The notes under the pieces: generated by a model | The model's database searches: none | What the model was told of the DNA's origin: nothing | Seen by the model: the letters and a program-made list of their open reading frames with translations, nothing else | Origin: an uncultured Flavobacteriales bacterium | GTDB taxonomy: Bacteria; Bacteroidota; Bacteroidia; Flavobacteriales_E; Vicingaceae | DNA: 64,000 nt | Reading direction: 5' to 3' | Assembly: GCA_937901255.1 (NCBI GenBank) | Contig: CALCHN010000003.1 | Coordinates: forward strand, 1 to 64,000 | Made by a program: the position numbers and the translations under genes | Shown: one piece after another, positions 24,594 through 33,177 of the stretch | How positions within the stretch are numbered: position 1 is the stretch's first letter | Layout of the letters: every line of letters begins with the position of its first letter

Positions 24594-27416
24594 TTATTTG
24601 TTTTTTAGTTCTTGAATTTCTTTTTGAAGTTCTTCAATCATTTGTTGTTGTTCCTTAATGGCATTTATTAGCATATAAGTCATAGCACCATTATCAACAC
24701 CTAAATATTTTTCGGGAGCACCTATGATTTCTCCTGTTTTTTCATCTTGAGGCACAAATTCCCACTCACTGACCATAAAAGGTGCAACTTTTTGTAATTC
24801 TTGAGCAATTACTCCAACTCCAGTTTCATCAGGCATACCTGCTTTTCCATTGTAAGTAAACCATACTGGATTTATTTTTAATACATCAGCTAATCCACCT
24901 GTAAATGGTTTAATATCTTTTTTTAGGTTTTTATCTGAAGCAACTGTCCATACATTAGAGGTAGGTTTAGCAGCACTATTTGTAGATAATTGCAATCTAT
25001 AAGTAGGACTTGCAATCCCTAATCCCACATTCCCATAAACCAATAACCCATTAATAGGTGCTGTATTGGTTCCTGAATAAGGTGCTCCAATAACTGCGGC
25101 ACCTTCAACATCTAATTTGTTAACTGGACTAATTATTCCTATTCCTGTGTTTCCTCCAATATAGTTAATCATTGTTCCTGGCCCTGAGATATGTAACCCA
25201 TATGTAGTTCCAGTAGTTGTACTGCCTGTTGCATCTAGTCTAAAACCATAAACTGCTCCAGAACCACTATGATTTATGATGTTATATGAACCGTAAACTA
25301 ATCCTGTTCCGTTTGCATTAATATTACTCATTAGACCATATCTTGTTCCATTTCCATTGTTTTGGATTAAATTTCGGAAACCATAAATAGTACTATTTGA
25401 AGTAGCTGATGGTGTAATGTAGTTCCACATCCCTGTTATTCCTCCAGTTCCGTTTGGGGTCATTCTATTATATATGCCGTAAGCGAAAGAAGTTCCATTA
25501 TAAGAATTTGAAAATTCCAGGGAGGTGTTATTTGAAGTTGAAGTAGATGAGTTGTCTATAAAAACTTTTGGATTTTGAGAGCCTAATGTGCTTGTACCTA
25601 CCAAAACTTCACCAGTACCTGCAATTCTTATTCTTTCTAACCCATTTGTATGTAAAGTCATTGGAGCATTGTTATCTTGTTCTATTCTAAAGTCCGTATA
25701 AGCTCTTCCTCCTGCTCTAATTAATGCAATACCTGGTGCAGGCGTTGCTAATAAAAGCCCCATATTTGCATTTCCTGCACCAGCACCTATTCTTGTATAA
25801 CCAATTACATCTAGTTTTTGTTCTGGAGATGTTGTTCCAATACCTACATTACCACTGTTATTGTTGTAAATATCAGTGCCATTTGGACTCCAGTAGGTAG
25901 TTGTAATTATTGGTGGCTGCCATTCTGCATTCCCTTGTGCATCTATTGACGTTAATACAGAACCAATTGCAGGTGTTGAACCTCCTAAATTGTTTAATCG
26001 CAATGTTCCATCTAGATGAAGATTTGCAGTAGGAGTAGTAGTGCCAATTCCTACTAATCCTAAATTTGTCATTGACATTACAGTAACTGGGGTTCCGTAA
26101 TTTTCATTAATAACACTTAAAAGCCCACTAGCATTAACACCATAAGTCCATTCAGCTGTTGGTTGATTTGGGTGCCCTAATTTTAATTGGGTGCTTGTAC
26201 TGCGAACATGCAAAGAACCTTCCGCATTAGTAATTCCAATTCCAACATTATCACCTGCATTAAGTTCATGAATGGTTGTCCCAGTTTTTCCCCACGGTGA
26301 TGGAGGAATAGTAACCGTTCCACCACCATTAGAAAGAGTTAAGTTAGGAGCAGTATAAGTTAGTGTTTGAGCTGGAGTAGAAATGGTAAAGTTTGGAGGT
26401 GTTGAGGTAACATTTGTTATTCCACCTCCCGTAATGTTTATACCACTGGCAGGAGAAGTATTGTTAATGGTAAAGTTGGGATAAGTACCAGTAACGTTTA
26501 TTCCTGTACCGTTAGTTAGAGCAACAGTTTGGTCAGGAGCTGTATTGGTAATTACATTGCCAGCTAAGTTAATACCAGTTCCTGCAGTATAAGTAGGAGC
26601 AGCTGGAAGTGTAACACTATTTCCATTAGAAATAGCAAGGGTATTAGCATTGATGGATAAGGTTTGAGCGTCAGTATTATCCATAAAAGGAGATAAATCA
26701 ACAGGAGTAGGGTCGTTGGTTAGTGATAAAGAATTTCCTGTTAAGCTTAAATCTTGCAATTCGTTGGAAGGGTCAGCATCAGCATCTCCTAAATTAGTAA
26801 TGGTATCACCACTCAAACTGATTCCACTTCCAGTAAAATAAGTTGTACCACTTGTTCCGTCTATACCATTACAAATTACAAACGTTTTTGAAATCTCTAT
26901 GGATTCTAATGTTCCATTAGCATTTGAGTCTAAGCCAATTAAAACTTGGTAGCCCCCATTAGGGCATGATGAACCTGCTGCTGAAGTATCTATTAAGCTA
27001 TTATATCCATCTGTACCTGGAACACCACTTGTCGCTGTTTTCGCATGAAGTGCATAAGGAACCGAAAGTAATTGAGAGCTTCCCATTGGGTCACCATTAA
27101 CTTCCACATAAAGGTAAAATAAACCAGTTCCCCAGTTGATACCTGCAAATGTTCCTACTGATGGAGTTCCTCCACCAATTTCAGTTGTAAATAAACCAAA
27201 TTGATTGGTAGAAATACCCGTGTGTGTTTCTGTATAAACGGAAGTTCCTGTTGGAGTGCTTTGTCTTATTTCGTAAGTAACAGTTAGGGTTTGGTTAACC
27301 AATGGATTTCCAGATAAGTCTCTTGCTACTGCTTGGTAGTTTATTTTTTCTGGAGATTGTGCATTTACAATTAAAAAACTTATTGATAATGCTAACGAGA
27401 GTATAATTTTTTTCAT
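24594..27416 (-). CDS. Long fibre-like surface protein with C-terminal S74 chaperone
   Basis: Secreted protein of 940 residues sharing its first 125 residues almost unchanged with the next gene downstream. A low-complexity shaft with many VGIGTTTP and NVGIGTTSP turns (about 200-810) follows. The last 114 residues are an intramolecular chaperone of the endosialidase/Peptidase_S74 type: SDKNLKKDIKPF begins at Ser827, the expected self-cleavage residue, followed by GVIAQELQKVAP and a terminal coiled coil (EQQQMIEELQKEIQELK). In known cases the chaperone trimerises the fibre and then cuts itself off. This supports a trimeric, self-maturing surface fibre. Phage tail-spike origin of the chaperone is known for the family. 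Confidence 0.85.
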   Translation of the reverse strand: MKKIILSLALSISFLIVNAQSPEKINYQAVARDLSGNPLVNQTLTVTYEIRQSTPTGTSVYTETHTGISTNQFGLFTTEIGGGTPSVGTFAGINWGTGLFYLYVEVNGDPMGSSQLLSVPYALHAKTATSGVPGTDGYNSLIDTSAAGSSCPNGGYQVLIGLDSNANGTLESIEISKTFVICNGIDGTSGTTYFTGSGISLSGDTITNLGDADADPSNELQDLSLTGNSLSLTNDPTPVDLSPFMDNTDAQTLSINANTLAISNGNSVTLPAAPTYTAGTGINLAGNVITNTAPDQTVALTNGTGINVTGTYPNFTINNTSPASGINITGGGITNVTSTPPNFTISTPAQTLTYTAPNLTLSNGGGTVTIPPSPWGKTGTTIHELNAGDNVGIGITNAEGSLHVRSTSTQLKLGHPNQPTAEWTYGVNASGLLSVINENYGTPVTVMSMTNLGLVGIGTTTPTANLHLDGTLRLNNLGGSTPAIGSVLTSIDAQGNAEWQPPIITTTYWSPNGTDIYNNNSGNVGIGTTSPEQKLDVIGYTRIGAGAGNANMGLLLATPAPGIALIRAGGRAYTDFRIEQDNNAPMTLHTNGLERIRIAGTGEVLVGTSTLGSQNPKVFIDNSSTSTSNNTSLEFSNSYNGTSFAYGIYNRMTPNGTGGITGMWNYITPSATSNSTIYGFRNLIQNNGNGTRYGLMSNINANGTGLVYGSYNIINHSGSGAVYGFRLDATGSTTTGTTYGLHISGPGTMINYIGGNTGIGIISPVNKLDVEGAAVIGAPYSGTNTAPINGLLVYGNVGLGIASPTYRLQLSTNSAAKPTSNVWTVASDKNLKKDIKPFTGGLADVLKINPVWFTYNGKAGMPDETGVGVIAQELQKVAPFMVSEWEFVPQDEKTGEIIGAPEKYLGVDNGAMTYMLINAIKEQQQMIEELQKEIQELKNK

Positions 27417-27471
27417 TTTATATGAGTTAAATCTATTTAAGTAGCAAACAGACGAATAAAATCTAACACAT

Positions 27472-27492
27472 GTTGCTTTTGTCTAAAGCAAC
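27472..27492 (-). promoter_or_regulatory. 5' leader hairpin of the fibre gene
   Basis: Perfect 8 bp stem GTTGCTTT/AAAGCAAC around a 5-base loop, between the promoter box at 27530 and the start codon at 27416. It would sit in a leader of about 100 nt and could affect stability or translation. Confidence 0.4.
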
Positions 27493-27529
27493 ACAAGTTT
27501 TATCGTATAAAAATGATACTTTAAGGGAA

Positions 27530-27537
27530 CAAATATA
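27530..27537 (-). promoter_or_regulatory. Promoter -7 box (TATATTTG, minus strand)
   Basis: Exact TAnnTTTG match 114 bp before the ATG of the S74 fibre gene; a TTTC stands 20 bp upstream where TTTG is expected at -33. It is the best candidate promoter of the fibre/T9SS gene set. Confidence 0.5.
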
Positions 27538-27618
27538 AGAATGAAATTGATATAATAGAAATTTTTTTAAGCTATGGTTTATTATAACTTATTGCTAATG
27601 AGTTTGAATAATGAGTGA

Positions 27619-29406
27619 TTAAACGGCAAGTCCTATTACAAGAATATCGTCTATTTGCTCCAGTTTGCCTTTCCATTTTTCGATATTATCATTCAATAAT
27701 GCTCTTTGGTTATGGATGGGTTCGTTATGAATAGTGAGTAAATAATCTCTAAAGTTTTTATACATTAATTTCTTGCCTTTTGGTCCGCCAAATTGATCGG
27801 CATAACCATCTGAAAAAATATACACTTTATCGTTTTTTTCTAACTTAAAAGTATGGTTGGTATATTTTTGATTTGGATTTTCAAAATAAGTTCCAATGGC
27901 AAATTTATCTGCTTTGGTTTGAATAATGTCGTTGTTTCTAATGATGTAAAGCGGGTTAAATGCTCCTGCATACTCAATTTCTTGTGTTTTTGGATCGTAG
28001 CAACAAAGTGCCAAATCCATTCCGTCTTTAGTAGTAGAAACACCTAAAGTATTATTGTGCAATGTTGAGCTTATTCCTTGGTTTAGGCTGTCTAATATTT
28101 CTGATGGGGTATCAAATTCTCTTAAAGCATTGTTTAGTGCATTGTTTCCAATAATACTCATAAATGCACCAGGAACTCCATGTCCGGTACAATCTACAGC
28201 TGCAAAATAAACTTTGTTGTTTTTTTCTTTTAACCAATAAAAATCTCCTGAAACAATATCTTTTGGTTTGTACAAAATAAATGCTTGTGGAAGCATTTTT
28301 TTAACCAATTCGTTTGGAGGTAAAATAGCTTCTTGAAGTCCTTTTGCATATTTAATACTATCGGTAACTTCTTTATAAAGCTCACTAATTTTGAGGTTTT
28401 GTTTTTCAATTTCTTCTTTTTTCTGAACTACTTCAGCAGTTCTTTCTTTTACTTTTTGTTCTAGCAATCTTTCATTTTCAGCTAAATCATCACGCATTTT
28501 AAGTAATGCTATACCAAGGGTGTCTTCTTTGCTAAGTGGTTTGTATTGAGCATCAAATCGTCCTGAACCTACAGCGTCAGCAAAATCTTTTGTGGCTTTT
28601 AGGTTTTCAACTAATCTATTAAGTGCCATGGTCATCTCGCCAATTTCATCATTTCTGGCTTTAATATTTCCTTTAGGGAAAATTCCTTTACTTAATGTAA
28701 GTAATATACTTTTAAGATTGGTTACAGGGGTAACAATAGATTTGGTGGTGTAAAATGCAATAAGTAATCCTCCAATTATAAGTGCAATTCCTAAATATTG
28801 AGCTAATTTTTTCAAAAAGTTAAAAGAAGACTGCATTTTGCTGGTTGCTTGGTCGGTATGGAATTTTTGGATGTTAATTAATTCTTCTAACTGGAAAATA
28901 ACTTCATTGGTTTTTATGTATAAGTCACCATCATCACCAATCATGTTATTCGCTAAAAATTGGTTAGTAGCTTCTTCATAGCTTTCAAAATTAGGTAGAT
29001 ACTCCATCACCTCTCTGTGCATAGCAAAAAGAGCGTCTATTTCCTTAAATAGTTTTGCTATTTTATTCCTATCCTCTTTATTCCAATTTACTGCTAATTT
29101 GGCAATTTTAGTTTTTAAGGCAGGATATTCATTTTCAATAAGTTTAATAAGTTTTACTTTGTCGGGATGTTTGGAGTTAGATTGGTAATAAACCCAATTG
29201 AATACAAGCATTTTTGAGCGAGTTGCCATTAACTTCAATTCTTCTAAGGTGCTTAAGGAGGGGTTGTTTACAGTAGTAATTTCATCATTAATGTTTATAC
29301 TTCTATCAAGTGTGTTGTAAGTGATTGTAAAAACTGTTATTACCAAAAAAATCAGGACACCAAAACCTGTTCCTATTCTTTTTCCTATGGTAAATTTAAA
29401 TTGCAT
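27619..29406 (-). CDS. Membrane sensor with HAMP and SpoIIE/PP2C phosphatase output
   Basis: Signal transducer of 595 residues. A membrane helix (about 12-32), a helical periplasmic sensor (about 33-195) resembling four-helix methyl-accepting-type modules, a second membrane helix (about 200-220), HAMP (about 222-275), a second HAMP-like or linker region, a coiled coil (about 300-350) and a SpoIIE-type PP2C domain (about 370-595) follow in order. PP2C metal motifs are present: SGDFYW, AAVDCTGHGVPGAFMS, GMDLALCC and IFSDGYADQFGG. Such phosphatases dephosphorylate anti-sigma-factor antagonists or similar partners. It ends an operon with a YfiR protein and a TPR protein, 25 bp downstream of the latter. 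No antagonist gene is nearby. Confidence 0.88.
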   Translation of the reverse strand: MQFKFTIGKRIGTGFGVLIFLVITVFTITYNTLDRSININDEITTVNNPSLSTLEELKLMATRSKMLVFNWVYYQSNSKHPDKVKLIKLIENEYPALKTKIAKLAVNWNKEDRNKIAKLFKEIDALFAMHREVMEYLPNFESYEEATNQFLANNMIGDDGDLYIKTNEVIFQLEELINIQKFHTDQATSKMQSSFNFLKKLAQYLGIALIIGGLLIAFYTTKSIVTPVTNLKSILLTLSKGIFPKGNIKARNDEIGEMTMALNRLVENLKATKDFADAVGSGRFDAQYKPLSKEDTLGIALLKMRDDLAENERLLEQKVKERTAEVVQKKEEIEKQNLKISELYKEVTDSIKYAKGLQEAILPPNELVKKMLPQAFILYKPKDIVSGDFYWLKEKNNKVYFAAVDCTGHGVPGAFMSIIGNNALNNALREFDTPSEILDSLNQGISSTLHNNTLGVSTTKDGMDLALCCYDPKTQEIEYAGAFNPLYIIRNNDIIQTKADKFAIGTYFENPNQKYTNHTFKLEKNDKVYIFSDGYADQFGGPKGKKLMYKNFRDYLLTIHNEPIHNQRALLNDNIEKWKGKLEQIDDILVIGLAV

Positions 29407-29431
29407 TAAGTGGTATAAAATTTTTGGGATT

Positions 29432-30313
29432 TTATTTTTGTAACGATTCTAATTCTTGTTTGTAAAAATTAGATTTTTCGGTATCGTTTAGTCCGTAGTA
29501 TATGTTTTTCAATCCTTCTAAAGTATCTTCTTTTCTATAGTCAGATTCGTAAGCTTTTAGCATAAAAGGTAAAGCTGCTTTAAATAAATCTGCAATTTTT
29601 TCTTGTGTTGCTATTAAGCTTTCAAACTCCATATCATAATCCATATTATTTACAATATCAACCCCTTCATTATAATATAATAGTGATAAGTTGTAATTAG
29701 CAGACGAATTGTTTTTGTCGATAGCTAAAATTTCTTTGTAAATAGTAGTAAGTTGTTTTCTTTGTGTAGAATCAATTTTATCTTGACCTTTACTAATAGC
29801 AGTTGCAATTGCAAACTTAAATTGAATTTCATGATTTTTTAAGGTAGCTCCATCAACATTAATAAGTGCTTGTAAATCTTTGTATTGAGCAAAATTATTG
29901 TTAGCTAGTTGATAATTTTCATTATTTATTGCTCTTGCAGCATCGTTATAATAGGTAGAAGCAATGTATTTAACTAATGGTTCAACTTGAACCAAGTAGG
30001 TGCTAGCAGTATCTATTTTATACAATTTATGAACTGATATTGCACATTCGTTTCTTAGAGCAGAATTTAATTCTTGTTTTTCTTTGGTTTTATATTGTTC
30101 TTTATAAATAAAGCTACGGTAAAACCAAACTTTAGCTTCTTTTGCAAATTCTTCTTGAGTTGCAGCAATATCAATGTATTTCTGAGCACTGTCAAATTCA
30201 GCTTTCTGGATATAAAACTCAGCTTTAGACATGCTATTGTTTTGCACAAACTGAGCATTAACTGTTGTACTAACAGCAACCAAAAGAGATAATATGTAAA
30301 TTAGTCTTTTCAT
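29432..30313 (-). CDS. Secreted TPR-like helical protein
   Basis: Protein of 293 residues with signal peptide (to TVNAQ) and a helix-rich body spaced like degenerate TPRs (AEFYIQKAEFDSAQKYIDIA, then SSANYNLSLLYYNEGVDI and PFMLKAYESDY). It is likely periplasmic. The start codon overlaps the stop of the YfiR-type gene by 4 bp (30310-30313), which signals translational coupling. It probably forms part of the sensory path between YfiR and the PP2C sensor. No enzymatic motif was found. Confidence 0.72.
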   Translation of the reverse strand: MKRLIYILSLLVAVSTTVNAQFVQNNSMSKAEFYIQKAEFDSAQKYIDIAATQEEFAKEAKVWFYRSFIYKEQYKTKEKQELNSALRNECAISVHKLYKIDTASTYLVQVEPLVKYIASTYYNDAARAINNENYQLANNNFAQYKDLQALINVDGATLKNHEIQFKFAIATAISKGQDKIDSTQRKQLTTIYKEILAIDKNNSSANYNLSLLYYNEGVDIVNNMDYDMEFESLIATQEKIADLFKAALPFMLKAYESDYRKEDTLEGLKNIYYGLNDTEKSNFYKQELESLQK

Positions 30314-30843
30314 TTAACGGTAACAGCTAGTGCTTCTAAGTTTGAACTTACTTTTAGTTTTTGTGTTTCTATGCTTTTGGTATTCATTTCAAACTTTTGT
30401 TTGTTATCTCTAACAACAAAGTTTATTCCAGCACCTTTATCTACTAAGCCTTCTTGCTCGGTAACTATTAGTGTGCTGCCTGATTTTACTTTTTTAATTA
30501 CATTAGTTAATTCGCTGCTTTTGCCTTTAGTAACATAAAGTAAATGGCATTTATCTAATTCTGAAGCAGAACTGAATTTCTTTACTAAAATAGGTTGATT
30601 ACCAATTTTTTTGGTTTGAGCCATTTTAGTTAATTCATCATAAAGAGGAGTATCGCCAACTATACCGAAAACAAAATAGCCTGTTTGATATGCTTTTGGC
30701 CATTCTATGTATTTAGTGAAGTTGTACATAAAAACAGCTTTTAACTTGGCGTTAGTATCTACCTCTTTCTTTGTAATAAAAGAAGAACCGATAATAAATA
30801 CCAATAATAATATGAAGCTTGTTTTTTTCACTAATAAGTTCAC
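30310..30843 (-). CDS. YfiR family periplasmic protein (DUF4154)
   Basis: Protein of 177 residues with an N-terminal signal sequence. The family signature KAVFMYNFTKYIEWPKAYQ (about 33-51), then FVFGIVGDTPLYDEL, CHLLYV and the GSTLIVTE and INFVV segments identify the YfiR fold. In Pseudomonas YfiR sits in the periplasm and holds the diguanylate cyclase YfiN inactive. Here no GGDEF protein is adjacent; the operon leads to a membrane PP2C sensor, so control of that protein is inferred. The two Cys of the Pseudomonas disulfide pairs are mostly absent: only one Cys, in KCHLLYV, is seen. Confidence 0.85.
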   Translation of the reverse strand: MNLLVKKTSFILLLVFIIGSSFITKKEVDTNAKLKAVFMYNFTKYIEWPKAYQTGYFVFGIVGDTPLYDELTKMAQTKKIGNQPILVKKFSSASELDKCHLLYVTKGKSSELTNVIKKVKSGSTLIVTEQEGLVDKGAGINFVVRDNKQKFEMNTKSIETQKLKVSSNLEALAVTVK

Positions 30844-30884
30844 TTGCAGTCAAATTCTAAGCCAAAAGAGATTTAGAATAAATG

Positions 30885-30892
30885 CAAATATA
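30885..30892 (-). promoter_or_regulatory. Promoter -7 box (TATATTTG, minus strand)
   Basis: Exact TAnnTTTG match 42 bp before the YfiR start; it heads the YfiR-TPR-PP2C operon. Confidence 0.5.
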
Positions 30893-31039
30893 ATTTTTTT
30901 AAGCTAAAATAAAAGATGTTTTCTACTTTTTAAAACGATAAACTGTTAAGGGCTCAGTTTTACCGAAGCTCATTTTTAATGAAGCAAAAGAAATGAAGGT
31001 GTGTTTAATACGATTGAGGTATATAATTAGAACCTTTAG

Positions 31040-31366
31040 TTAGTTCTTTTTACGTCCTTTTCCTGATTTTCTTCCACCACTAGCTTCGCCTTTTTTATCT
31101 TGTTTGTTGGTTTTAACATTTACTGTTTTACCATACCTAGCTTTTGAAGAAGAGAACATAGAACCTCTTCTGCCTTTAATTTTTTTCTTACTAGTAGAGT
31201 GAATATAATTTTTACTTTTCGATTTACCATTTCCAGAGCCATTATCAACCTGAATGTTTGGCCCTTTTTTAGAACTGCTGGTAAAAAGTGAGTCGCCTCC
31301 CGATTTACAAGAAATTACTGCCAAAGCAATAAAAAGTAGATATATGGTATGTTTAAGTTTGTTCAC
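31040..31366 (-). CDS. Small very basic lipoprotein, member of a paired family
   Basis: Protein of 108 residues. A signal peptide ends at LAVISC with Cys20 as lipid anchor. The mature part is Lys-, Ser- and Gly-rich with almost no hydrophobic residues: SKKGPNIQVDNGSGNG (about 32-47), HSTSKKKIKGRRG, and a tail KKGEASGGRKSGKGRKKN. The gene upstream encodes a paralogue with the same three blocks. I recognise no named family. A disordered polycation at the outer membrane could bind DNA, lipopolysaccharide or other anionic polymers; this is inference. Confidence 0.65.
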   Translation of the reverse strand: MNKLKHTIYLLFIALAVISCKSGGDSLFTSSSKKGPNIQVDNGSGNGKSKSKNYIHSTSKKKIKGRRGSMFSSSKARYGKTVNVKTNKQDKKGEASGGRKSGKGRKKN

Positions 31367-31394
31367 TAGATGGTTTTATAACAAATGGCTGTAA

Positions 31395-31757
31395 TTATTT
31401 TCCTGATTTTCTTCCTGAACGAGATTTTCCGCTTGAAGCATCTCCTTTTTGTTTTTTACTACTTGTTGATTTATGCCTTCTTTTCTTAGATGAAAATTCG
31501 GCTTGTTTTTTCATATTTTTTCTTTTTACTTTTTTTCTTGAAATAGAGTGCTTGTAGCTTTTAGCTTTATTGCTAGATCCTCCTCCATCAACATCAATAT
31601 TCGGTCCTTTTTTAGATTTGCCCGAAAAAGCATCTCTTTTTGCCGTAACTTCTGTTGAAGAGCCGCTGCTTGAAGCTGTTCCTTTGTTCTTTTTTTGTCC
31701 GAATACAGAAACGGAGATAAAGAAAATAAATATAAAAAGTAAATATAATTTATGCAT
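31395..31757 (-). CDS. Small very basic secreted protein, member of a paired family
   Basis: Protein of 120 residues starting at the ATG at 31757, where the signal peptide MHKLYLLFIFIFFISVSVFG begins; an in-frame extension to 31811 adds a non-signal stretch and is rejected. The mature protein has SKKGPNIDVDGGGSSN, HSISRKKVKRKNMKK and a tail KKQKGDASSGKSRSGRKSGK, the same order of blocks as the lipoprotein 28 bp downstream. Unlike that one it lacks a lipobox, so the pair has one anchored and one free member. Function unknown. Confidence 0.65.
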   Translation of the reverse strand: MHKLYLLFIFIFFISVSVFGQKKNKGTASSSGSSTEVTAKRDAFSGKSKKGPNIDVDGGGSSNKAKSYKHSISRKKVKRKNMKKQAEFSSKKRRHKSTSSKKQKGDASSGKSRSGRKSGK

Positions 31758-31875
31758 TCTAAAGGTTAATAAGCAACTAAAAAATTTTGGGAGTAAATGT
31801 AATAAGTACAAAACAGTTTGACGAATTTCTGTTCAGCCATTTATTAACAAAACAATTCAGTCTGTGTTAACAACT

Positions 31876-32391
31876 TTATTTTGCAGGAGCGTTAGAAGCT
31901 TGTACAGTTAGTGTTTCTATGTCTCTATCAAATAGATACAAGCCACCTTTGTCTTCTCCAATTAACTTTAGTTTATCCATAATGGTTCTTGCTAATGCCT
32001 CTTCTTCAATTTGCTCTGCTACGTACCATTGCATAAAATTATGAGTAGTGTAATCTTTTTCTGTTAAACAAATCTCAACTACATCATTAATATCATTAGA
32101 AACACTTACTTCATGATCTAACAATGTTTGGAATAAGTGGTTAAGGGATTTATATTGAGATTCAGGTTTTGCTAAAGCAGGAATAATAGCTTTTCCGCCT
32201 CTTTCATTTACATACTGAACTATTTTTAGCATGTGCATTCTTTCTTCTTCGGCATGTTGGTATAAAAACTGTGCTGTGCCACCTAAACCTTTATTCTCCG
32301 CCCAAGAAGCCATAGCTAAATAAGCTTGAGAAGATTCTGCTTCAATTTTAATTTGGTTGTTAAGTGCTTTTTCAATAGTTGGTTTTAACAT
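31876..32391 (-). CDS. ftnA: Bacterial non-haem ferritin
   Basis: Iron-storage ferritin of 171 residues, the usual length. Ferroxidase-centre residues are in standard positions: Glu17, Tyr24, Glu50 and His53 (in AEEERMH), with Glu near 94 (DHEVSV) and the QIEEEALA block near 126-133. It would assemble as a 24-subunit shell, oxidise Fe(II) and store the mineral in the cytoplasm. An exact promoter box lies 47 bp upstream on the same strand, so it is probably transcribed alone. No Fur-like box was recognised. Confidence 0.95.
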   Translation of the reverse strand: MLKPTIEKALNNQIKIEAESSQAYLAMASWAENKGLGGTAQFLYQHAEEERMHMLKIVQYVNERGGKAIIPALAKPESQYKSLNHLFQTLLDHEVSVSNDINDVVEICLTEKDYTTHNFMQWYVAEQIEEEALARTIMDKLKLIGEDKGGLYLFDRDIETLTVQASNAPAK

Positions 32392-32437
32392 GTCTTTTTC
32401 TTTTTTTGAGTTTTGCTCAAAGATAAGAAGATAACCA

Positions 32438-32445
32438 CAAATATA
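32438..32445 (-). promoter_or_regulatory. Promoter -7 box (TATATTTG, minus strand) of ferritin gene
   Basis: Exact TAnnTTTG match 47 bp upstream of the ferritin ATG. Confidence 0.55.
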
Positions 32446-32476
32446 AAAGTGAAGAGCTAGGTTTTTTTACTCAATT

Positions 32477-33172
32477 TTACTTATGCACCACAAATCTAAA
32501 TCCTTTTCCGTGTACGTTGATGATTTCTATATTTTCATCCTTATTAAGGTGTTTTCTTAGCTTGGCAATATAAACATCCATACTTCGGGCATTAAAATAG
32601 TTGTCGTCTTCCCAAATGGCTTTTAATGCGTGAGTTCTATCCAATACTTTGTTTTCATTCAAACATAATAATCTTAGCAAATCACTTTCTTTTGAAGTAA
32701 GTTTGGTAGCTTCTCCTTTGTAGGTTAAATGTCTTTTTTGATAATCGAAAGTATAATTCCCAATAGTGAAAAAAGTTTCGTTTTGAGCTTCATTGTCTTC
32801 TTGGCTTCTTCTTAAAACAGCATTTATTCTAGCCAATAATTCCTCCATACTAAAAGGTTTAGAAATATAATCATCGGCACCTACTTCAAAACCTTTAAGG
32901 GTATCTTCTTTCATAGATTTTGCCGTAAGGAAAATAATAGGCACTTTTTGGTTTATTTTTCTAATTTCTTTAGCAGTAGTAAAACCATCTTTTATGGGCA
33001 TCATTACATCTAATAAACACAACTGGTAGCTGCCTTTTATAAAGTTAGAAAAAGCTTCTTCACCATTATTAGTAAGGGTTACTTCATAACCTTTGGCTTT
33101 TAGAAAATCGGATAATAAGTTGCCTAGGTTTACATCATCTTCGGCTAGTAATAATTTAATTTTTTCTGACAT
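32477..33172 (-). CDS. OmpR-family response regulator (RprY-like)
   Basis: Regulator of 231 residues. The receiver domain has LLAEDD (acidic pocket), LLDVMMP with the phosphoacceptor Asp about 54, the LTAKSM switch Thr/Lys region and ISKPF with the conserved Lys. A linker leads to an OmpR winged helix (about 130-231: LTSKESDLLRLLCLNENKVLDR and SMDVYIAKLRKHL). It lies 5 bp downstream of its kinase gene, so both are co-translated. The length and the strictly Bacteroidota-like sequence fit RprY, which in Bacteroidota controls envelope and stress genes; I did not test the orthology. Confidence 0.9.
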   Translation of the reverse strand: MSEKIKLLLAEDDVNLGNLLSDFLKAKGYEVTLTNNGEEAFSNFIKGSYQLCLLDVMMPIKDGFTTAKEIRKINQKVPIIFLTAKSMKEDTLKGFEVGADDYISKPFSMEELLARINAVLRRSQEDNEAQNETFFTIGNYTFDYQKRHLTYKGEATKLTSKESDLLRLLCLNENKVLDRTHALKAIWEDDNYFNARSMDVYIAKLRKHLNKDENIEIINVHGKGFRFVVHK

Positions 33173-33177
33173 ATTGT

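Noticed and set aside
24594..27416. Prophage tail fibre
   Set aside because: The S74 chaperone is phage-like, but there are no other phage genes, and the signal peptide and T9SS neighbours fit a cell-surface protein.
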